64,000 bases of DNA from Longispora albida DSM 44784 (GCF_000379825.1 NZ_KB903834.1:505704-569703); one strand, 5' to 3'. Positions 44,318 to 53,109 are shown, counted from the stretch's first letter. The notes: generated by a model from the letters alone, not told the origin. Made by a program: numbers and translations.

Positions 44318-44602
44318 ATGCTTGGGCCTGACCTCCCCCCGGCGACCGAGCCGTTCAAGGTGGATGTGTACGAGTACCGCTGGCCGACCGGCGCGGAAAA
44401 GTGCGAACTCATCGACGGCGCTCTCGTTTTCTCCGGGCAGTTCGACGAACGCGACGTCGAGACCGCACAGCGCGCGTACCCCGGCCGGCGGGTGCAACTC
44501 GGCCCGGACAACGGGATCGAGGTGTATCCCGGCGGCACGTCGTGGACCATCTGGGACCAGTGGGGTGGCGTCGAGGCAGCGCGAGCCGCTATGAACAACT
44601 GA
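44318..44602 (+). CDS. Small hypothetical protein
   Basis: A 94-residue soluble acidic protein that I do not recognise. It has aromatic-rich motifs VYEYRWPTGAEKCELIDG and SWTIWDQWGG at the end. A TTAAAT box is seven bases upstream of the ATG at 44318, so the mRNA may be leaderless. Its stop overlaps the ATG of the amidohydrolase gene by one base, indicating translational coupling; it may modulate or bind that enzyme. Confidence 0.6.
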   Translation: MLGPDLPPATEPFKVDVYEYRWPTGAEKCELIDGALVFSGQFDERDVETAQRAYPGRRVQLGPDNGIEVYPGGTSWTIWDQWGGVEAARAAMNN

Positions 44603-45822
44603 TGACGCGTACCCTGCTGCACGGCGGCCTGGTCTACGACGGCACCGGCTCCCCGCCCGCACTCGCGGACGTGGTCTTCGACGGCGACACGATCATCGAC
44701 GTCGGGCACGGGCTCGACGGCGACGTCGGCATCGACGCGACCGGGCACACCGTGCTGCCGGGCATGTTCGACTGCCACGTGCACGTGATGTTCTCCGGCG
44801 TCGACTACCTCAAGGGCCTGGCGCGCCCGTTCTCCCTGCCGTTCTACGAGTCCGTGGTCAACCTGCGGACCACTGTGGAGTGTGGGATCACATCGGTGCG
44901 CGACGCCGGCGGCGCCGATCTCGGGGTGGCGACCGCCGTCCGGCAGGGCGTCGTCCCCGGTCCGCGCATGCAGATCTCGGTGTCGGCGCTCAGCCAGACC
45001 GGCGGGCACGGCGACGGGTGGATGCCGTGCGGCAGCGAGGTGAAGCTGTTCCCGCCGCATCCGGGGCGGCCGTCGGGGATCTGCGACGGGCCGGACGAGG
45101 CACGGAAGAAGACCCGGGAAGTCCTGCGCGCCGGGGCGGACGTTATCAAGATCATGACTTCGGGTGGCGTACTGTCGCCGCGCGACGACCCCCGCCACGG
45201 GCACTTCCGGGACGCCGAGGTCGCGGTGATGGTCGAAGAGGCCGCCGCGATGGGCAAGTACGTGATGTCGCACGCCCAGGCCGCTTCGGGCATCGTCACG
45301 GCCCTGCGGAACGGCGTGCGGTCCGTCGAGCACGGCATCTACCTCGACGACGAGGGCATCGGCCTGCTCCTGGAGAAGGAAGCCTGGCTCGTGCCGACGA
45401 TGATCGCGCCCCGCATGGTGCTCGCGATGTCGGCGGGCGGCGGGCTGCTGCCCGAGGTCGTCCAGAAGGCGCACATGGTGGTGGCTGCCCACGAGGCTGC
45501 GGTCCGGAAGGCCATCGCGGCCGGGGTACGGATCGCGATGGGTACCGACTCGGGCGTCGGGCCGCACGGCGACAACCTCGACGAGTTCCGGCTGCTGATC
45601 GAGGCCGGGATGACGCCGGAGGCCGCGTTGCACTCCGGTACGGGCTCGGCGGCTGGGCTGCTGGGGGTGGCCGAGTCACTGGGCACAGTGGAGCCGGGCA
45701 AGAAGGCCGACCTGGTGCTCGCGGAAGGCAATGTGCTCGACCTGGCGCAGGCTGGCGGCTCGGTGTTCCGGAAGGCGATCCGGGGTGTGTGGATCGACGG
45801 GGCGCAGATCGTGGGGTGTTAG
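44602..45822 (+). CDS. Metal-dependent amidohydrolase
   Basis: A 406-residue amidohydrolase-superfamily enzyme (prolidase/imidazolonepropionase-like branch). The metal ligands are visible: HVH in MFDCHVHVMF (about 56-65), Lys in DVIKIMTSGGVL, His in VMSHAQAA and EHGIYLDDEG, and Asp in AMGTDSGVGPHGDN. The N-terminal beta-sandwich and the C-terminal GTVEPGKKADLVLAEG close the fold. It may hydrolyse a cyclic amide or Xaa-Pro dipeptide; the substrate is not predictable. The ATG at 44602 shares a base with the stop of the preceding small gene. Confidence 0.88.
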   Translation: MTRTLLHGGLVYDGTGSPPALADVVFDGDTIIDVGHGLDGDVGIDATGHTVLPGMFDCHVHVMFSGVDYLKGLARPFSLPFYESVVNLRTTVECGITSVRDAGGADLGVATAVRQGVVPGPRMQISVSALSQTGGHGDGWMPCGSEVKLFPPHPGRPSGICDGPDEARKKTREVLRAGADVIKIMTSGGVLSPRDDPRHGHFRDAEVAVMVEEAAAMGKYVMSHAQAASGIVTALRNGVRSVEHGIYLDDEGIGLLLEKEAWLVPTMIAPRMVLAMSAGGGLLPEVVQKAHMVVAAHEAAVRKAIAAGVRIAMGTDSGVGPHGDNLDEFRLLIEAGMTPEAALHSGTGSAAGLLGVAESLGTVEPGKKADLVLAEGNVLDLAQAGGSVFRKAIRGVWIDGAQIVGC

Positions 45823-45827
45823 GGCTC

Positions 45828-45833
45828 TACGAT
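45828..45833 (+). promoter_or_regulatory. -10 box (TACGAT) for the gene at 45841
   Basis: TACGAT is followed by seven bases and the GTG at 45841. The box begins six bases after the stop of the preceding gene. Confidence 0.5.
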
Positions 45834-45840
45834 TCGGGCG

Positions 45841-46290
45841 GTGACGGTTATCGCGGCGGGGGTGTTCCGGCGGACGGCGATCGAACGGTCGGATCAGCGG
45901 GTCTCGTGGGAACGGGCTGATCAGGCTTTCTTCGCTTCTGGCGCGTGCCACATCCTGGCCTGGGCCTGCCGGGACGTCTATCCCGGCCAGCCTGTTGAGA
46001 TAGCGGTGGCGCGCCATGCCGGTGAGTGGATGCCGTTGCACGCCTACGCCGTCTGGGAGGGCTGGGCCTTCGAACAGTCGGGCTGGAACCCTGAGCCGGA
46101 GTTCATCGCGGTCAACGCGGACTTCGAGGGGCGACCGCTGGAGCGGCTCGTGATCACGAGCGGGCTCGCCGAGTTCTGCGAGAAGTACCAGCACCGTATG
46201 CCGCATCAGTACTGGGCTGATCCGGTTCCGAGAGCCCGGGAGTACGTGGGCCGGTATCTGCCGCCTTGGGAACAGGCTGTGAGCTCGTAG
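45841..46290 (+). CDS. Hypothetical protein
   Basis: A 149-residue soluble protein that I do not recognise. It is rich in Trp and Arg, with WERADQAFFASGACHILAWACRDVYPGQPVEI and HAYAVWEGWAFEQSGWNPEPEF; the last third has FCEKYQHRMPHQYWADPVP. Similar short proteins with a Cys-His-Ala-Trp motif occur beside many actinobacterial genes without assigned function. The GTG start is supported by its leaderless promoter. It lies 18 bases after the amidohydrolase. Confidence 0.65.
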   Translation: MTVIAAGVFRRTAIERSDQRVSWERADQAFFASGACHILAWACRDVYPGQPVEIAVARHAGEWMPLHAYAVWEGWAFEQSGWNPEPEFIAVNADFEGRPLERLVITSGLAEFCEKYQHRMPHQYWADPVPRAREYVGRYLPPWEQAVSS

Positions 46291-46393
46291 GGCTTGGGGC
46301 TTCGTTCGGGGGCTTGGAGGGTGCTGGCGGGCGGCGGGGGCTGCGGTGCGGGTACAGGATGATGGGTTTGATCTGGGGGTGGGGGTGACCCTT

Positions 46394-46399
46394 TACCCT
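46394..46399 (+). promoter_or_regulatory. -10 box (TACCCT) for the CDC48-like gene
   Basis: TACCCT is six bases upstream of the GTG at 46406. Confidence 0.5.
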
Positions 46400-46405
46400 C
46401 GTTGG

Positions 46406-48520
46406 GTGACTCTTGCGTTGACTGCCTCGTTGCGTTCGGCTGCGCTGGATGCCCGGCGGGGCATTGTCCGGCTGCACGCCGATGTCCTGTCCGCGCTGGG
46501 TTTGCGGCCCGGTGACCCGATCCGGCTGGTCGGGCGGCGGGAGACGGCCGGGGTGGTGGCGCTGGCCGAGGCGGGGGCGAGCCGGGCTCTCCTCTACGCC
46601 GACGACCTGATGCTCGGCAACCTCGGGCTGCGTGACGGTGCCGAGGTGTCGATCGAGCCGCTGGAGGTGGCCGCCGCGCGGCGGGTCACGGTGGCGGGTC
46701 CGCGCGAGATCATGGTGTCGGTCAGCCCGGAGATGCTGCGCCTGGCGCTGCTGGGCAAGGTGGTCACGGTCGGCGACGACGTCTCGCTCCTGCCCCAGGA
46801 CGTCACCCCTGGTGATCCTGTACTGGCCGCGGCGCGGCGCAGCCTGTCGAACTCCGTCGGCCTGGGCTGGACGACCGTCCTGCTGACGGTGACCGGCGCC
46901 GAGCCCGGCGAGACCGGCATGGTCACCACGGACACCGTGGTCGGCTGGCAGGACGGCACGGCGACGCACTCCACCGAGCTGCCGGAGCCGCAGGGCGCCT
47001 CGGCGCAGGAGATCGAGCTGGCCGGGCTGCGGCAGCAGGCGCAGCAGCTGACGGAGCTGCTGGATCTCGGGTTCAACCACCACGAGGTGCTGGAGTCGCT
47101 GGGCACAGACGTCTCACTGGGCGTGCTGATCTCCGGGCCCGCCGGGTCCGGGAAGTCCACTCTGGTCAAGGCCGTCGCCCACACGCTGGGTGCGAAGGTG
47201 ACGAGCCTGTGGGCTCCGGAGCTGGCCGCGATGAGCCCCAACGACGCGCTGGCGCGATTCCAGAAAACCCATCAGGTTGTACTCATCTCCGATGTGGACG
47301 CGCTCGAAGGCCCGCTGGCGAAGGTGTTCCGTTCAGTGCTCGCCGCGCAGCTCGACGCCGGGAAGGCCGTCGTGTGCACGACGAGCCGGCCGGAGGAGAT
47401 CGACGTGGCGCTGCGCGGGCCCGGGCTGCTCGAACACGAGATCAGCATCCCGCTGCCCGACACCGCCGGACGGCGCGAACTGCTCGCCGTGCTGACCCGG
47501 GGCGTGGCCCTCGCCGAGGACGTGCAGCTGGACGACATCGCGGGCCGGACACCTGGTTTCGTCGCCGCCGACCTGAGCGCGCTGACCCGCGAGGCCGGGG
47601 TACGCGCGGCGCTGCGCGTCCGGGGCGGAGCCGACCCGAGCGTGACGCAGGCCGACTTCGAGGCGGCGCTGGAGGTCGTCCGGCCCACCTCGATGGGGCA
47701 GTCCACTCTGGAACTGGCCAAGGTCACCCTCGACGACGTCGGCGACATGGCCGACGTCAAGCAGGTGCTGACCGAGAGCGTGCTGTGGCCGCTGACGTAC
47801 CCGGACACGTTCGCCCGGCTCGGCGTCGAGGCCCCGCGCGGCGTCCTCCTGTACGGGCCGCCCGGCTGCGGGAAGACGTACCTGGTGAAGGCCATCGCCG
47901 GTACTGGCAAGGCCAACGTGCTGTCCGTCAAGGGTGCCGAGCTGCTGAGCAAGTGGGTCGGCGAGAGCGAGCGGGCCGTGCGGGACCTGTTCCGCCGGGC
48001 CCACGAGGCCGCCCCGGCACTGATCTTCCTCGACGAGGTGGACGCGCTGGCCCCGGCGCGCGGCCAGTCCACCGACGGCGGGACGACCGACCGGGTCGTC
48101 GCCGCCCTGCTGACCGAGCTCGACGGCGTCGAGGCCCTGCGGAACGTCGTCGTGATCGGCGCGACCAACCGGCCGGACCTGATCGACCCGGCGATGCTCC
48201 GGCCCGGCCGCCTGGAGCGCATGGTCTACGTACCGCCGCCGGACGGCACGGCCCGGACCGCGATCCTGCGCGCCGCCGCGACCTCCATCCCGCTCGCGGA
48301 CGACGTGGACCTGGCGGCGCTCGGCGAGGACCTCGAAGGCTTCTCGTCGGCGGACTGCGCGGCCCTGCTCCGGGAGGCGGCACTGGCCGCGATGCGCGAG
48401 TCGCTGGACGCGGCCTCGGTCACGGCTGCGCACGTGGCCACCGCCCGCGAGAACGTCCGGCCCTCGCTGGACCCGGCACAGGTGGCCGCGCTGGCCGCCT
48501 ATGCCGAGTCCCGGCGCTGA
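46406..48520 (+). CDS. CDC48-like double-AAA ATPase with degenerate first ring
   Basis: A 704-residue AAA ATPase of the CDC48/p97 subfamily, an unfoldase of unknown bacterial substrates. The N-domain (1-190) has a double-psi barrel with RGIVRLHADVLSALGLRPGDPIRL. D1 has an intact Walker A (GPAGSGKS, 244-251) but a Walker B reading LISDVDAL, where Ser295 and Asp296 replace the Asp-Glu pair; its arginine-finger region is poor as well. D2 is complete: GPPGCGKT (484-491), FLDEVDAL (541-548) and GATNRPDLID. So D2 probably supplies the ATPase power. The GTG start at 46406 is set by the leaderless promoter. Confidence 0.93.
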   Translation: MTLALTASLRSAALDARRGIVRLHADVLSALGLRPGDPIRLVGRRETAGVVALAEAGASRALLYADDLMLGNLGLRDGAEVSIEPLEVAAARRVTVAGPREIMVSVSPEMLRLALLGKVVTVGDDVSLLPQDVTPGDPVLAAARRSLSNSVGLGWTTVLLTVTGAEPGETGMVTTDTVVGWQDGTATHSTELPEPQGASAQEIELAGLRQQAQQLTELLDLGFNHHEVLESLGTDVSLGVLISGPAGSGKSTLVKAVAHTLGAKVTSLWAPELAAMSPNDALARFQKTHQVVLISDVDALEGPLAKVFRSVLAAQLDAGKAVVCTTSRPEEIDVALRGPGLLEHEISIPLPDTAGRRELLAVLTRGVALAEDVQLDDIAGRTPGFVAADLSALTREAGVRAALRVRGGADPSVTQADFEAALEVVRPTSMGQSTLELAKVTLDDVGDMADVKQVLTESVLWPLTYPDTFARLGVEAPRGVLLYGPPGCGKTYLVKAIAGTGKANVLSVKGAELLSKWVGESERAVRDLFRRAHEAAPALIFLDEVDALAPARGQSTDGGTTDRVVAALLTELDGVEALRNVVVIGATNRPDLIDPAMLRPGRLERMVYVPPPDGTARTAILRAAATSIPLADDVDLAALGEDLEGFSSADCAALLREAALAAMRESLDAASVTAAHVATARENVRPSLDPAQVAALAAYAESRR

Positions 48521-48529
48521 CGTCGCGGG

Positions 48530-49846
48530 CTATGAGAGGGCTGGGGCTGCCTGGCGGGTGAGTACCCGGTGCCGGGCCTGCTCGGGGCACCTTCCGCTCC
48601 CAGTCCGCTGGCCGTTCTCGGCCCATCGGATGACGAGGGGCATCGCGTAACCGGCGACGGCGAACAGCCCGCCGAGCGCGAGCCAGCCCGGAGCGCCCCA
48701 GCTCACGCAGAGCAGGCCGACGGTCGCCGGGGCCGCCGCGCCACCGAGGCGGAGGCCCAGCCCGTACACCCCGGCGTACTGGCCCTGCGCGTACGCCGGG
48801 GCGAGCCGGAACCGCAGCTCCAGCGAACCGGCAGCGTGCCAGAGCTCCCCGGTGGTGTGCACGCAGATCCCGAGGGTGATCACCACGATCGCCAGCCAGC
48901 CGGGCAGGCCGCCCGTCACGGCGATCAGCCCCATCCCGGCCAGGAACGCCAGCCCCGACCGCCGCACCGCGCGGCCGGCGGCGGCCGGGCTGTCCACGCC
49001 CCGGCTGGCCCGTACCTGGAGCAGCACGACCATCCCGGTGTTGACCAGCACCGAGACCCCGACGAACCAGCGCGGCGCGTCCGAGTGCAGCACGATCCAC
49101 AGTGGAAGCGCGAAGACGAGCACGTGGCCCTGTATCCCGATCAGCCCGTCCAGTACCGCGACGGCGAGGTACGGCCGGTCCTTGAGCGCCTGCCACCGCC
49201 CGGCCTGTGGCGGGACGGGCAGCGGCGGCAGGGAGGGCAGCCGCAGGATGATCACGGCGCAGGCCAGGAAGCTCACCGCGTTGCCGAGCACGAGCGCCAG
49301 GTAGGCGTCCCGGGTACCGAGCTGGATCGCGAACCCGGCCGCGAGCGCGCCACCGGCCCCGCCGAGGTTGGCGACCGAGCGCAGGTACGACCGGAAGCGG
49401 GTGGGCTCGGCTCCCGAGTACCCGCGCACCAGCGGTGCACGTGAAGCCGCCGCTGCCGAGCCCGCCAGTTCGGTCAGGCTCACCACCAGCACGAACAGCC
49501 AGAAGCTGTGCACGAACACCAGTGCTGTCATGGCCGCGCCCTGGACGGCGAGCGTGCCCAGGTACACCTCCCGGGGATCGAGCCGGTCGGCGAGCCTGCC
49601 GACCGGGACGCCGGCCAGGAGCCCGGTCAGGGTCGCGATGCCGAGCCCGGTGCCGACCTGCGCCAGGGACAGGCCGACGGACTGGGTGAAGAACAGCGAG
49701 GCCGCGGCCATGAAGACCCCGGAGCCGAGCATGTTGACGAACGTGGCGGCGGCGATGATCCGCTGCGCGCGATCCGCGGGCACGAGACCACGGCGGTTCA
49801 CAACGTGGTGGTTCAGGAGGCGAGGGAGAGCTGCGAGAAACGTCAA
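48530..49846 (-). CDS. MFS transporter
   Basis: A 438-residue, 12-helix major facilitator of the drug-resistance or multi-substrate efflux type. Visible marks are the loop 2-3 motif AGVPVGRLADRLDPREVY and the pattern of hydrophobic segments beginning near 35. A short N-terminal cytoplasmic region, LNHHVVNRRGLVPADRAQRI, precedes helix 1. The start is TTG at 49846, with GAGG ten bases before it. It converges on the CDC48-like gene with a ten-base gap. An inverted repeat lies upstream of its start. The substrate is unknown. Confidence 0.87.
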   Translation of the reverse strand: MTFLAALPRLLNHHVVNRRGLVPADRAQRIIAAATFVNMLGSGVFMAAASLFFTQSVGLSLAQVGTGLGIATLTGLLAGVPVGRLADRLDPREVYLGTLAVQGAAMTALVFVHSFWLFVLVVSLTELAGSAAAASRAPLVRGYSGAEPTRFRSYLRSVANLGGAGGALAAGFAIQLGTRDAYLALVLGNAVSFLACAVIILRLPSLPPLPVPPQAGRWQALKDRPYLAVAVLDGLIGIQGHVLVFALPLWIVLHSDAPRWFVGVSVLVNTGMVVLLQVRASRGVDSPAAAGRAVRRSGLAFLAGMGLIAVTGGLPGWLAIVVITLGICVHTTGELWHAAGSLELRFRLAPAYAQGQYAGVYGLGLRLGGAAAPATVGLLCVSWGAPGWLALGGLFAVAGYAMPLVIRWAENGQRTGSGRCPEQARHRVLTRQAAPALS

Positions 49847-49872
49847 GGAGGCTGGACCTCTCGATCGGCTGC

Positions 49873-49902
49873 GGTGACCTCGGCGAATGTAGCCAGGTCA
49901 CC
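49873..49902. promoter_or_regulatory. Inverted repeat upstream of the MFS gene
   Basis: GGTGACCT (49873-49880) and AGGTCACC (49895-49902) form a perfect 8-bp inverted repeat with a 14-base spacer, 27 bases upstream of the MFS start. It may be an operator, or a leader hairpin. Confidence 0.4.
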
Positions 49903-50147
49903 AGGGGTGCGCAGTCGGTCAGCCGCCCGATGGTGTTCTCTGGGGATCCTTGTTAACTTACTAGTGTCAGGGGGCGGCTGTTCTGGTCCGCCAGTTCCTG
50001 GCTTCTCCGTCCCCAGCCTGGTCTTTTCCCTCGCTGCAGGGCTTCGCTCCCGCTGCGGTGGTTTCCGCAGGCCAGTCCGCTGAGCTCCAGATCACAGCCT
50101 GACGCGTACCGTCCGCTGTGGAAACGATCGCGAACGGAGCCGAGGGC

Positions 50148-50153
50148 TAGGCT
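50148..50153 (+). promoter_or_regulatory. -10 box (TAGGCT) for the leaderless kinase gene
   Basis: TAGGCT is six bases upstream of the GTG at 50160. Confidence 0.55.
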
Positions 50154-50159
50154 CGGGGC

Positions 50160-51287
50160 GTGGCGACATGGCGATGGCACGGACGGGCGGCTGACACGGT
50201 TCTGCTGCTCGTGGTGGGAGGTGTCGCCGCCTTCGGCCTGCTCGTGCAGTCACGTGGCATCGACACGGCTTCCGAGTGGGCGGCCGCGCTGGCGGTGCTC
50301 GTTTCCTCCGCCGCGCTCTACTTCCGCCGCCAGTATCCGATCGCGGTCGGTGCGGTGGCCCTGGCTGCCGTGTCGGCGTACGGGATCCTGCTGCACAAGC
50401 CCGGCCCGATCATGCTCGTGTTCGTCGTGGCGCTGTACACCGTCGTCGACGAGGGCCACGTCCTCGTCGCGATCGGGCTCGGACTGTCCTCCGTGGTCGC
50501 GTACTCCGTCGCGAGCAGCTACACCCGCACGGCCGACAGCGTGAACGGGGCGACCTTCCTGCACGCCGGCTGGCTCGTCGCCGTCATCGTGGGCGTCACG
50601 CGCAACCGGCGGGCGTACCTGGCCGAGGCGCAGGCCCGCGAGCTCGCCTCCGAACAGGGCAAGGAGGAAGAGGCCCTGCGCCGGGCCACCGAGGAACGGC
50701 TGCGGATCGCCCGCGAACTCCACGACGTGCTCGGCCACCACCTCTCACTGATCAACGTGCAGGCCAGCGCCGCGCTGCACCGCCCGGACCCGGCGCGCTC
50801 CGAGGAGGCGCTCACCGCGATCAAGCAGGCGAGCAAGGAGACGCTGTCGGAGCTGCGCGCGGTACTCGGCATCCTGCGGAGTGACGGCGGGACCGTCCCC
50901 GGCCTGGGCCGGGTCTACGAACTGGTCGCGGCGGCCGGCCGGTCCGGCCTGGAGGTCCGGACCGAGCTGGCGGAGACCCGGGCACTGCCGCCGGAGGCTG
51001 ACCACGCGGCGTACCGGATCATCCAGGAAGCACTGACGAACGTGACCCGGCACTCCGACGCGCGCACAGCAGTGATCAGGGTCAGGCCAGAGGGAGACGC
51101 GGTACTGGTGGAAGTGACCGACGACGGCACCGGCGCTGGTACGGCAAGCCCGCCGGGCCAGCGGGGCAACGGCATCCTCGGCATGGCGGAACGGGCCCGG
51201 GCTCTCGGCGGGACGCTCGACGCGGGGCCGGTGCCGGAAGGCGGGTTCCGGGTAAGCGCCTGCCTACCGGTGGGGAGCAGCGCGTGA
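50160..51287 (+). CDS. NarL-type sensor histidine kinase
   Basis: A 375-residue kinase of the HisKA_3 class. Residues 10-150 form about five transmembrane helices. A coiled-coil linker (155-180) leads to the dimerisation helix with phosphoacceptor His188 in RIARELHDVLGHHLSL. The HATPase_c domain contains YRIIQEALTNVTRHS (N box), DDGTG and GNGILGMAERARALGG. The C-terminus overlaps the response regulator by four bases (GTGA). The GTG at 50160 is set by the leaderless promoter. Signal unknown. Confidence 0.93.
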   Translation: MATWRWHGRAADTVLLLVVGGVAAFGLLVQSRGIDTASEWAAALAVLVSSAALYFRRQYPIAVGAVALAAVSAYGILLHKPGPIMLVFVVALYTVVDEGHVLVAIGLGLSSVVAYSVASSYTRTADSVNGATFLHAGWLVAVIVGVTRNRRAYLAEAQARELASEQGKEEEALRRATEERLRIARELHDVLGHHLSLINVQASAALHRPDPARSEEALTAIKQASKETLSELRAVLGILRSDGGTVPGLGRVYELVAAAGRSGLEVRTELAETRALPPEADHAAYRIIQEALTNVTRHSDARTAVIRVRPEGDAVLVEVTDDGTGAGTASPPGQRGNGILGMAERARALGGTLDAGPVPEGGFRVSACLPVGSSA

Positions 51288-51952
51288 TCCGGGTACTGAT
51301 CGCCGACGACCAGACGCTCGTGCGGGCAGGGTTCCGGTCCATTCTCGGCGGCGAGGACGGCATCGACGTGATCGGCGAAGCCGCCGACGGGGCCGAGGCC
51401 GTCCGGCTCGCCCGGGAGCTGCGGCCGGACATCGTCCTCATGGACATCCAGATGCCGGGCATGGACGGGCTGACCGCCACCGCCGAGATCGCCGCGCGCG
51501 CCGACCCGGGTGTCCGCGTGATCATCCTGACCACGTTCGACCTGGACGACTACGTGTACGGGGCGCTGCGGGCCGGCGCGAGCGGCTTCCTGGTCAAGGA
51601 CACCGAGCCTGCCGAGCTGATCCACGGCGTCCGGGTGGTGGCCAGGGGCGACGCGCTCATCGCCCCGTCGATCACCCGGCGGCTGATCTCCGAGTTCACC
51701 GCCAGGGTCAGGCACCCCGATCCCGGCCCGAGGCTGGGCGTGCTGACCGAACGGGAACGCGAGGTGCTGGTCCTCGTCGCCGCCGGGCTGTCCAACGACG
51801 AGATCGCCGGCCGGCTGCACCTGAGCCCGGCCACCGCGAAGACCCACGTCAGCCGGATCATGACCAAGACACAGGTCAGGGACCGCGCCCAGCTCGTGAT
51901 CCTCGCCTACGAGTCGGGGCTGACGGTCCCTGGCTGGGTGCAGGGCTCCTGA
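51284..51952 (+). CDS. NarL/FixJ-family response regulator
   Basis: A 222-residue response regulator paired with the kinase above. The receiver domain has acidic Asp8-Asp9, phosphoacceptor Asp54 in VLMDIQMPGMDG, Thr83 and Lys105. The C-terminal LuxR-type HTH begins LTEREREVLVLVAAGLSNDEIAGRLHLSPATAKTHVSRIMTK (about 148-189). Its GTG start overlaps the kinase stop (GTGA). A short 6-bp hairpin at 51948-51962 spans its stop and the convergent gene stop. Confidence 0.95.
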   Translation: MIRVLIADDQTLVRAGFRSILGGEDGIDVIGEAADGAEAVRLARELRPDIVLMDIQMPGMDGLTATAEIAARADPGVRVIILTTFDLDDYVYGALRAGASGFLVKDTEPAELIHGVRVVARGDALIAPSITRRLISEFTARVRHPDPGPRLGVLTEREREVLVLVAAGLSNDEIAGRLHLSPATAKTHVSRIMTKTQVRDRAQLVILAYESGLTVPGWVQGS

Positions 51953-51957
51953 CTGTG

Positions 51958-52329
51958 TCAGGCCGGCCGGGCCTGGCGGAGGCGGGACAGGGCGAGGATG
52001 CCGAGGTTGACGCCGACCTGGGCGAGTACCAGGGCGATGATGGCGCCGGCCCGGCCGTTGCCCGTGCCGAAGCCGTCGACCGTGCGGGCCAGGTGCACGA
52101 CGCTGAGCACCGCGCCGGTCAGCCCGGCAGCGATGGCGAGGAAGGCTCCTGGCCGCACGGGCCGGAAGCCGATCCGGCCGCGCGCTCCGGCCAGGGCAAG
52201 GCCGCCGATGACCAGGGCGGCCAGCGCGAACAGCAGGGCGATGTTGGCACCGAGCCGGCCGGGGCCGGAGTCGGCTGCCACGAGTGAGACGTGTGCCGCG
52301 GTTTCCGATACTGCAAAGTGGACGGACAC
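51958..52329 (-). CDS. Small membrane protein of unknown function
   Basis: A 123-residue protein with three hydrophobic segments: about 27-49, 60-80 and 92-112. A Gly/Ala-rich pattern, LGANIALLFALAALVIGGLALAGARGR and NGRAGAIIALVLAQVGVNLGI, resembles DUF4190-like or small actinobacterial membrane proteins. The GTG at 52329 (MSVHFAVSETAAHVSL) is my choice; the frame continues upstream but is less convincing. It converges on the response regulator with a five-base gap. Confidence 0.55.
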   Translation of the reverse strand: MSVHFAVSETAAHVSLVAADSGPGRLGANIALLFALAALVIGGLALAGARGRIGFRPVRPGAFLAIAAGLTGAVLSVVHLARTVDGFGTGNGRAGAIIALVLAQVGVNLGILALSRLRQARPA

Positions 52330-52485
52330 TTGAGATGCACCCCTTCGGTCGCATGACGCGTACTGATCGCAGCGTATGGACCAGCAGGGCTCCGGGTCGT
52401 CCTGCGAGAGTTGCCGCTCTACCCGCAACCCGGGTGGTACACACCGCCGTGGCGTACCACTCAGGTTGTGGCACACCAGCGTCGC

Positions 52486-52818
52486 CTAGAGGGAGTTGGC
52501 CCACGCCAGGACTCCGGCACCCGCCGCCGTCGCGAGGCCGATGCCCCCTGCCAGCGCGGACCAGACCGGCCAGCCGAGTTTCCTGCCGACCCGGAAGACG
52601 ATCGTCATCAGGGTGGCGTGCAGGCCGAGCAGGATCGGCAGCAGCAGGAAACCGGTGAGACCATCGGCCACCAACGCCCGCTTCTGGGCGTCGTTGACGT
52701 CCCAGACGTACATGACGGCGCTCAGCACGGGGCAGGTGATCAGCCAGGTCAGGCCGAAGGCCAGGGTCGAGCCCGGGTAGTACGGCTTCTTCTGCTGCTC
52801 GAAAAGATTGTCAGACAC
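52486..52818 (-). CDS. Small two-to-three-helix membrane protein
   Basis: A 110-residue membrane protein I do not recognise. After a hydrophilic MSDNLFEQQKKPYYPGS start come three hydrophobic segments, about 18-37, 55-77 and 88-107. A TAGCCT box lies eight bases before the GTG at 52818, so the mRNA may be leaderless. Longer frames upstream overlap the DUF3263 gene and are rejected. It is 11 bases from DUF3263 on the same strand. Confidence 0.55.
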   Translation of the reverse strand: MSDNLFEQQKKPYYPGSTLAFGLTWLITCPVLSAVMYVWDVNDAQKRALVADGLTGFLLLPILLGLHATLMTIVFRVGRKLGWPVWSALAGGIGLATAAGAGVLAWANSL

Positions 52819-52826
52819 AAATGTGC

Positions 52827-52832
52827 AGGCTA
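52827..52832 (-). promoter_or_regulatory. -10 box (TAGCCT) for the gene ending at 52486
   Basis: TAGCCT on the minus strand is eight bases from the GTG at 52818. It includes the stop codon of the upstream DUF3263 gene. Confidence 0.4.
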
Positions 52833-53096
52833 GCCGCGGCTGGTCCTCCGCGCTGCCCTGATCCGCCGGAGCCTGCCGACGAGCACCGGGTCGTGGGCGA
52901 GGGCAGCCGGGTTGTCCAGCAGGGCGTTGATCAGCTGGTAGTACCGCGTGCCGGACAGGTCGAACTGCTCGCGGATCGCCCGCTCCTTCGCGCCCGGCAG
53001 CCGCCACCACTGCCGCTCGAAGTCGAGCAGCTCACGCTCCCGCACCGTCAGCTCCGGCAGCTTGCCGGCGACGAGGTCCTGGCGGTCGGATGGCAT
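52830..53096 (-). CDS. DUF3263 protein
   Basis: An 88-residue DUF3263 protein with the signature LTVRERELLDFERQWWRLPGAKERAIREQFDLSGTRYYQLINALLDNPAAL and a basic tail LVGRLRRIRAARRTSRG. It is a small helical, probably DNA-associated protein found across actinobacteria; its function is unknown. The ATG at 53096 is fixed by a TAGGGT box seven bases upstream; the longer frame upstream is not needed. It lies upstream of a small membrane protein on the same strand. Confidence 0.9.
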   Translation of the reverse strand: MPSDRQDLVAGKLPELTVRERELLDFERQWWRLPGAKERAIREQFDLSGTRYYQLINALLDNPAALAHDPVLVGRLRRIRAARRTSRG

Positions 53097-53103
53097 ACAG
53101 ACG

Positions 53104-53109
53104 ACCCTA
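53104..53109 (-). promoter_or_regulatory. -10 box (TAGGGT) for the leaderless DUF3263 gene
   Basis: TAGGGT on the minus strand is seven bases from the ATG at 53096. Confidence 0.55.

Larger units (their letters stand above)
49847..50159. other. 313-bp divergent intergenic region
   Basis: It separates the MFS gene from the two-component kinase. It holds the 8-bp inverted repeat at 49873-49902, an AT-rich patch (TTGTTAACTTACTAG near 49950-49965) and the kinase -10 box. No gene is seen. Confidence 0.5.

Noticed and set aside
41667..44594. 975-residue plus-strand frame opposite the hydrolase-ABC fusion
   Set aside because: Codon-position shadow: Arg/Gly/Asp-rich without domains, opposite a gene with all catalytic motifs.
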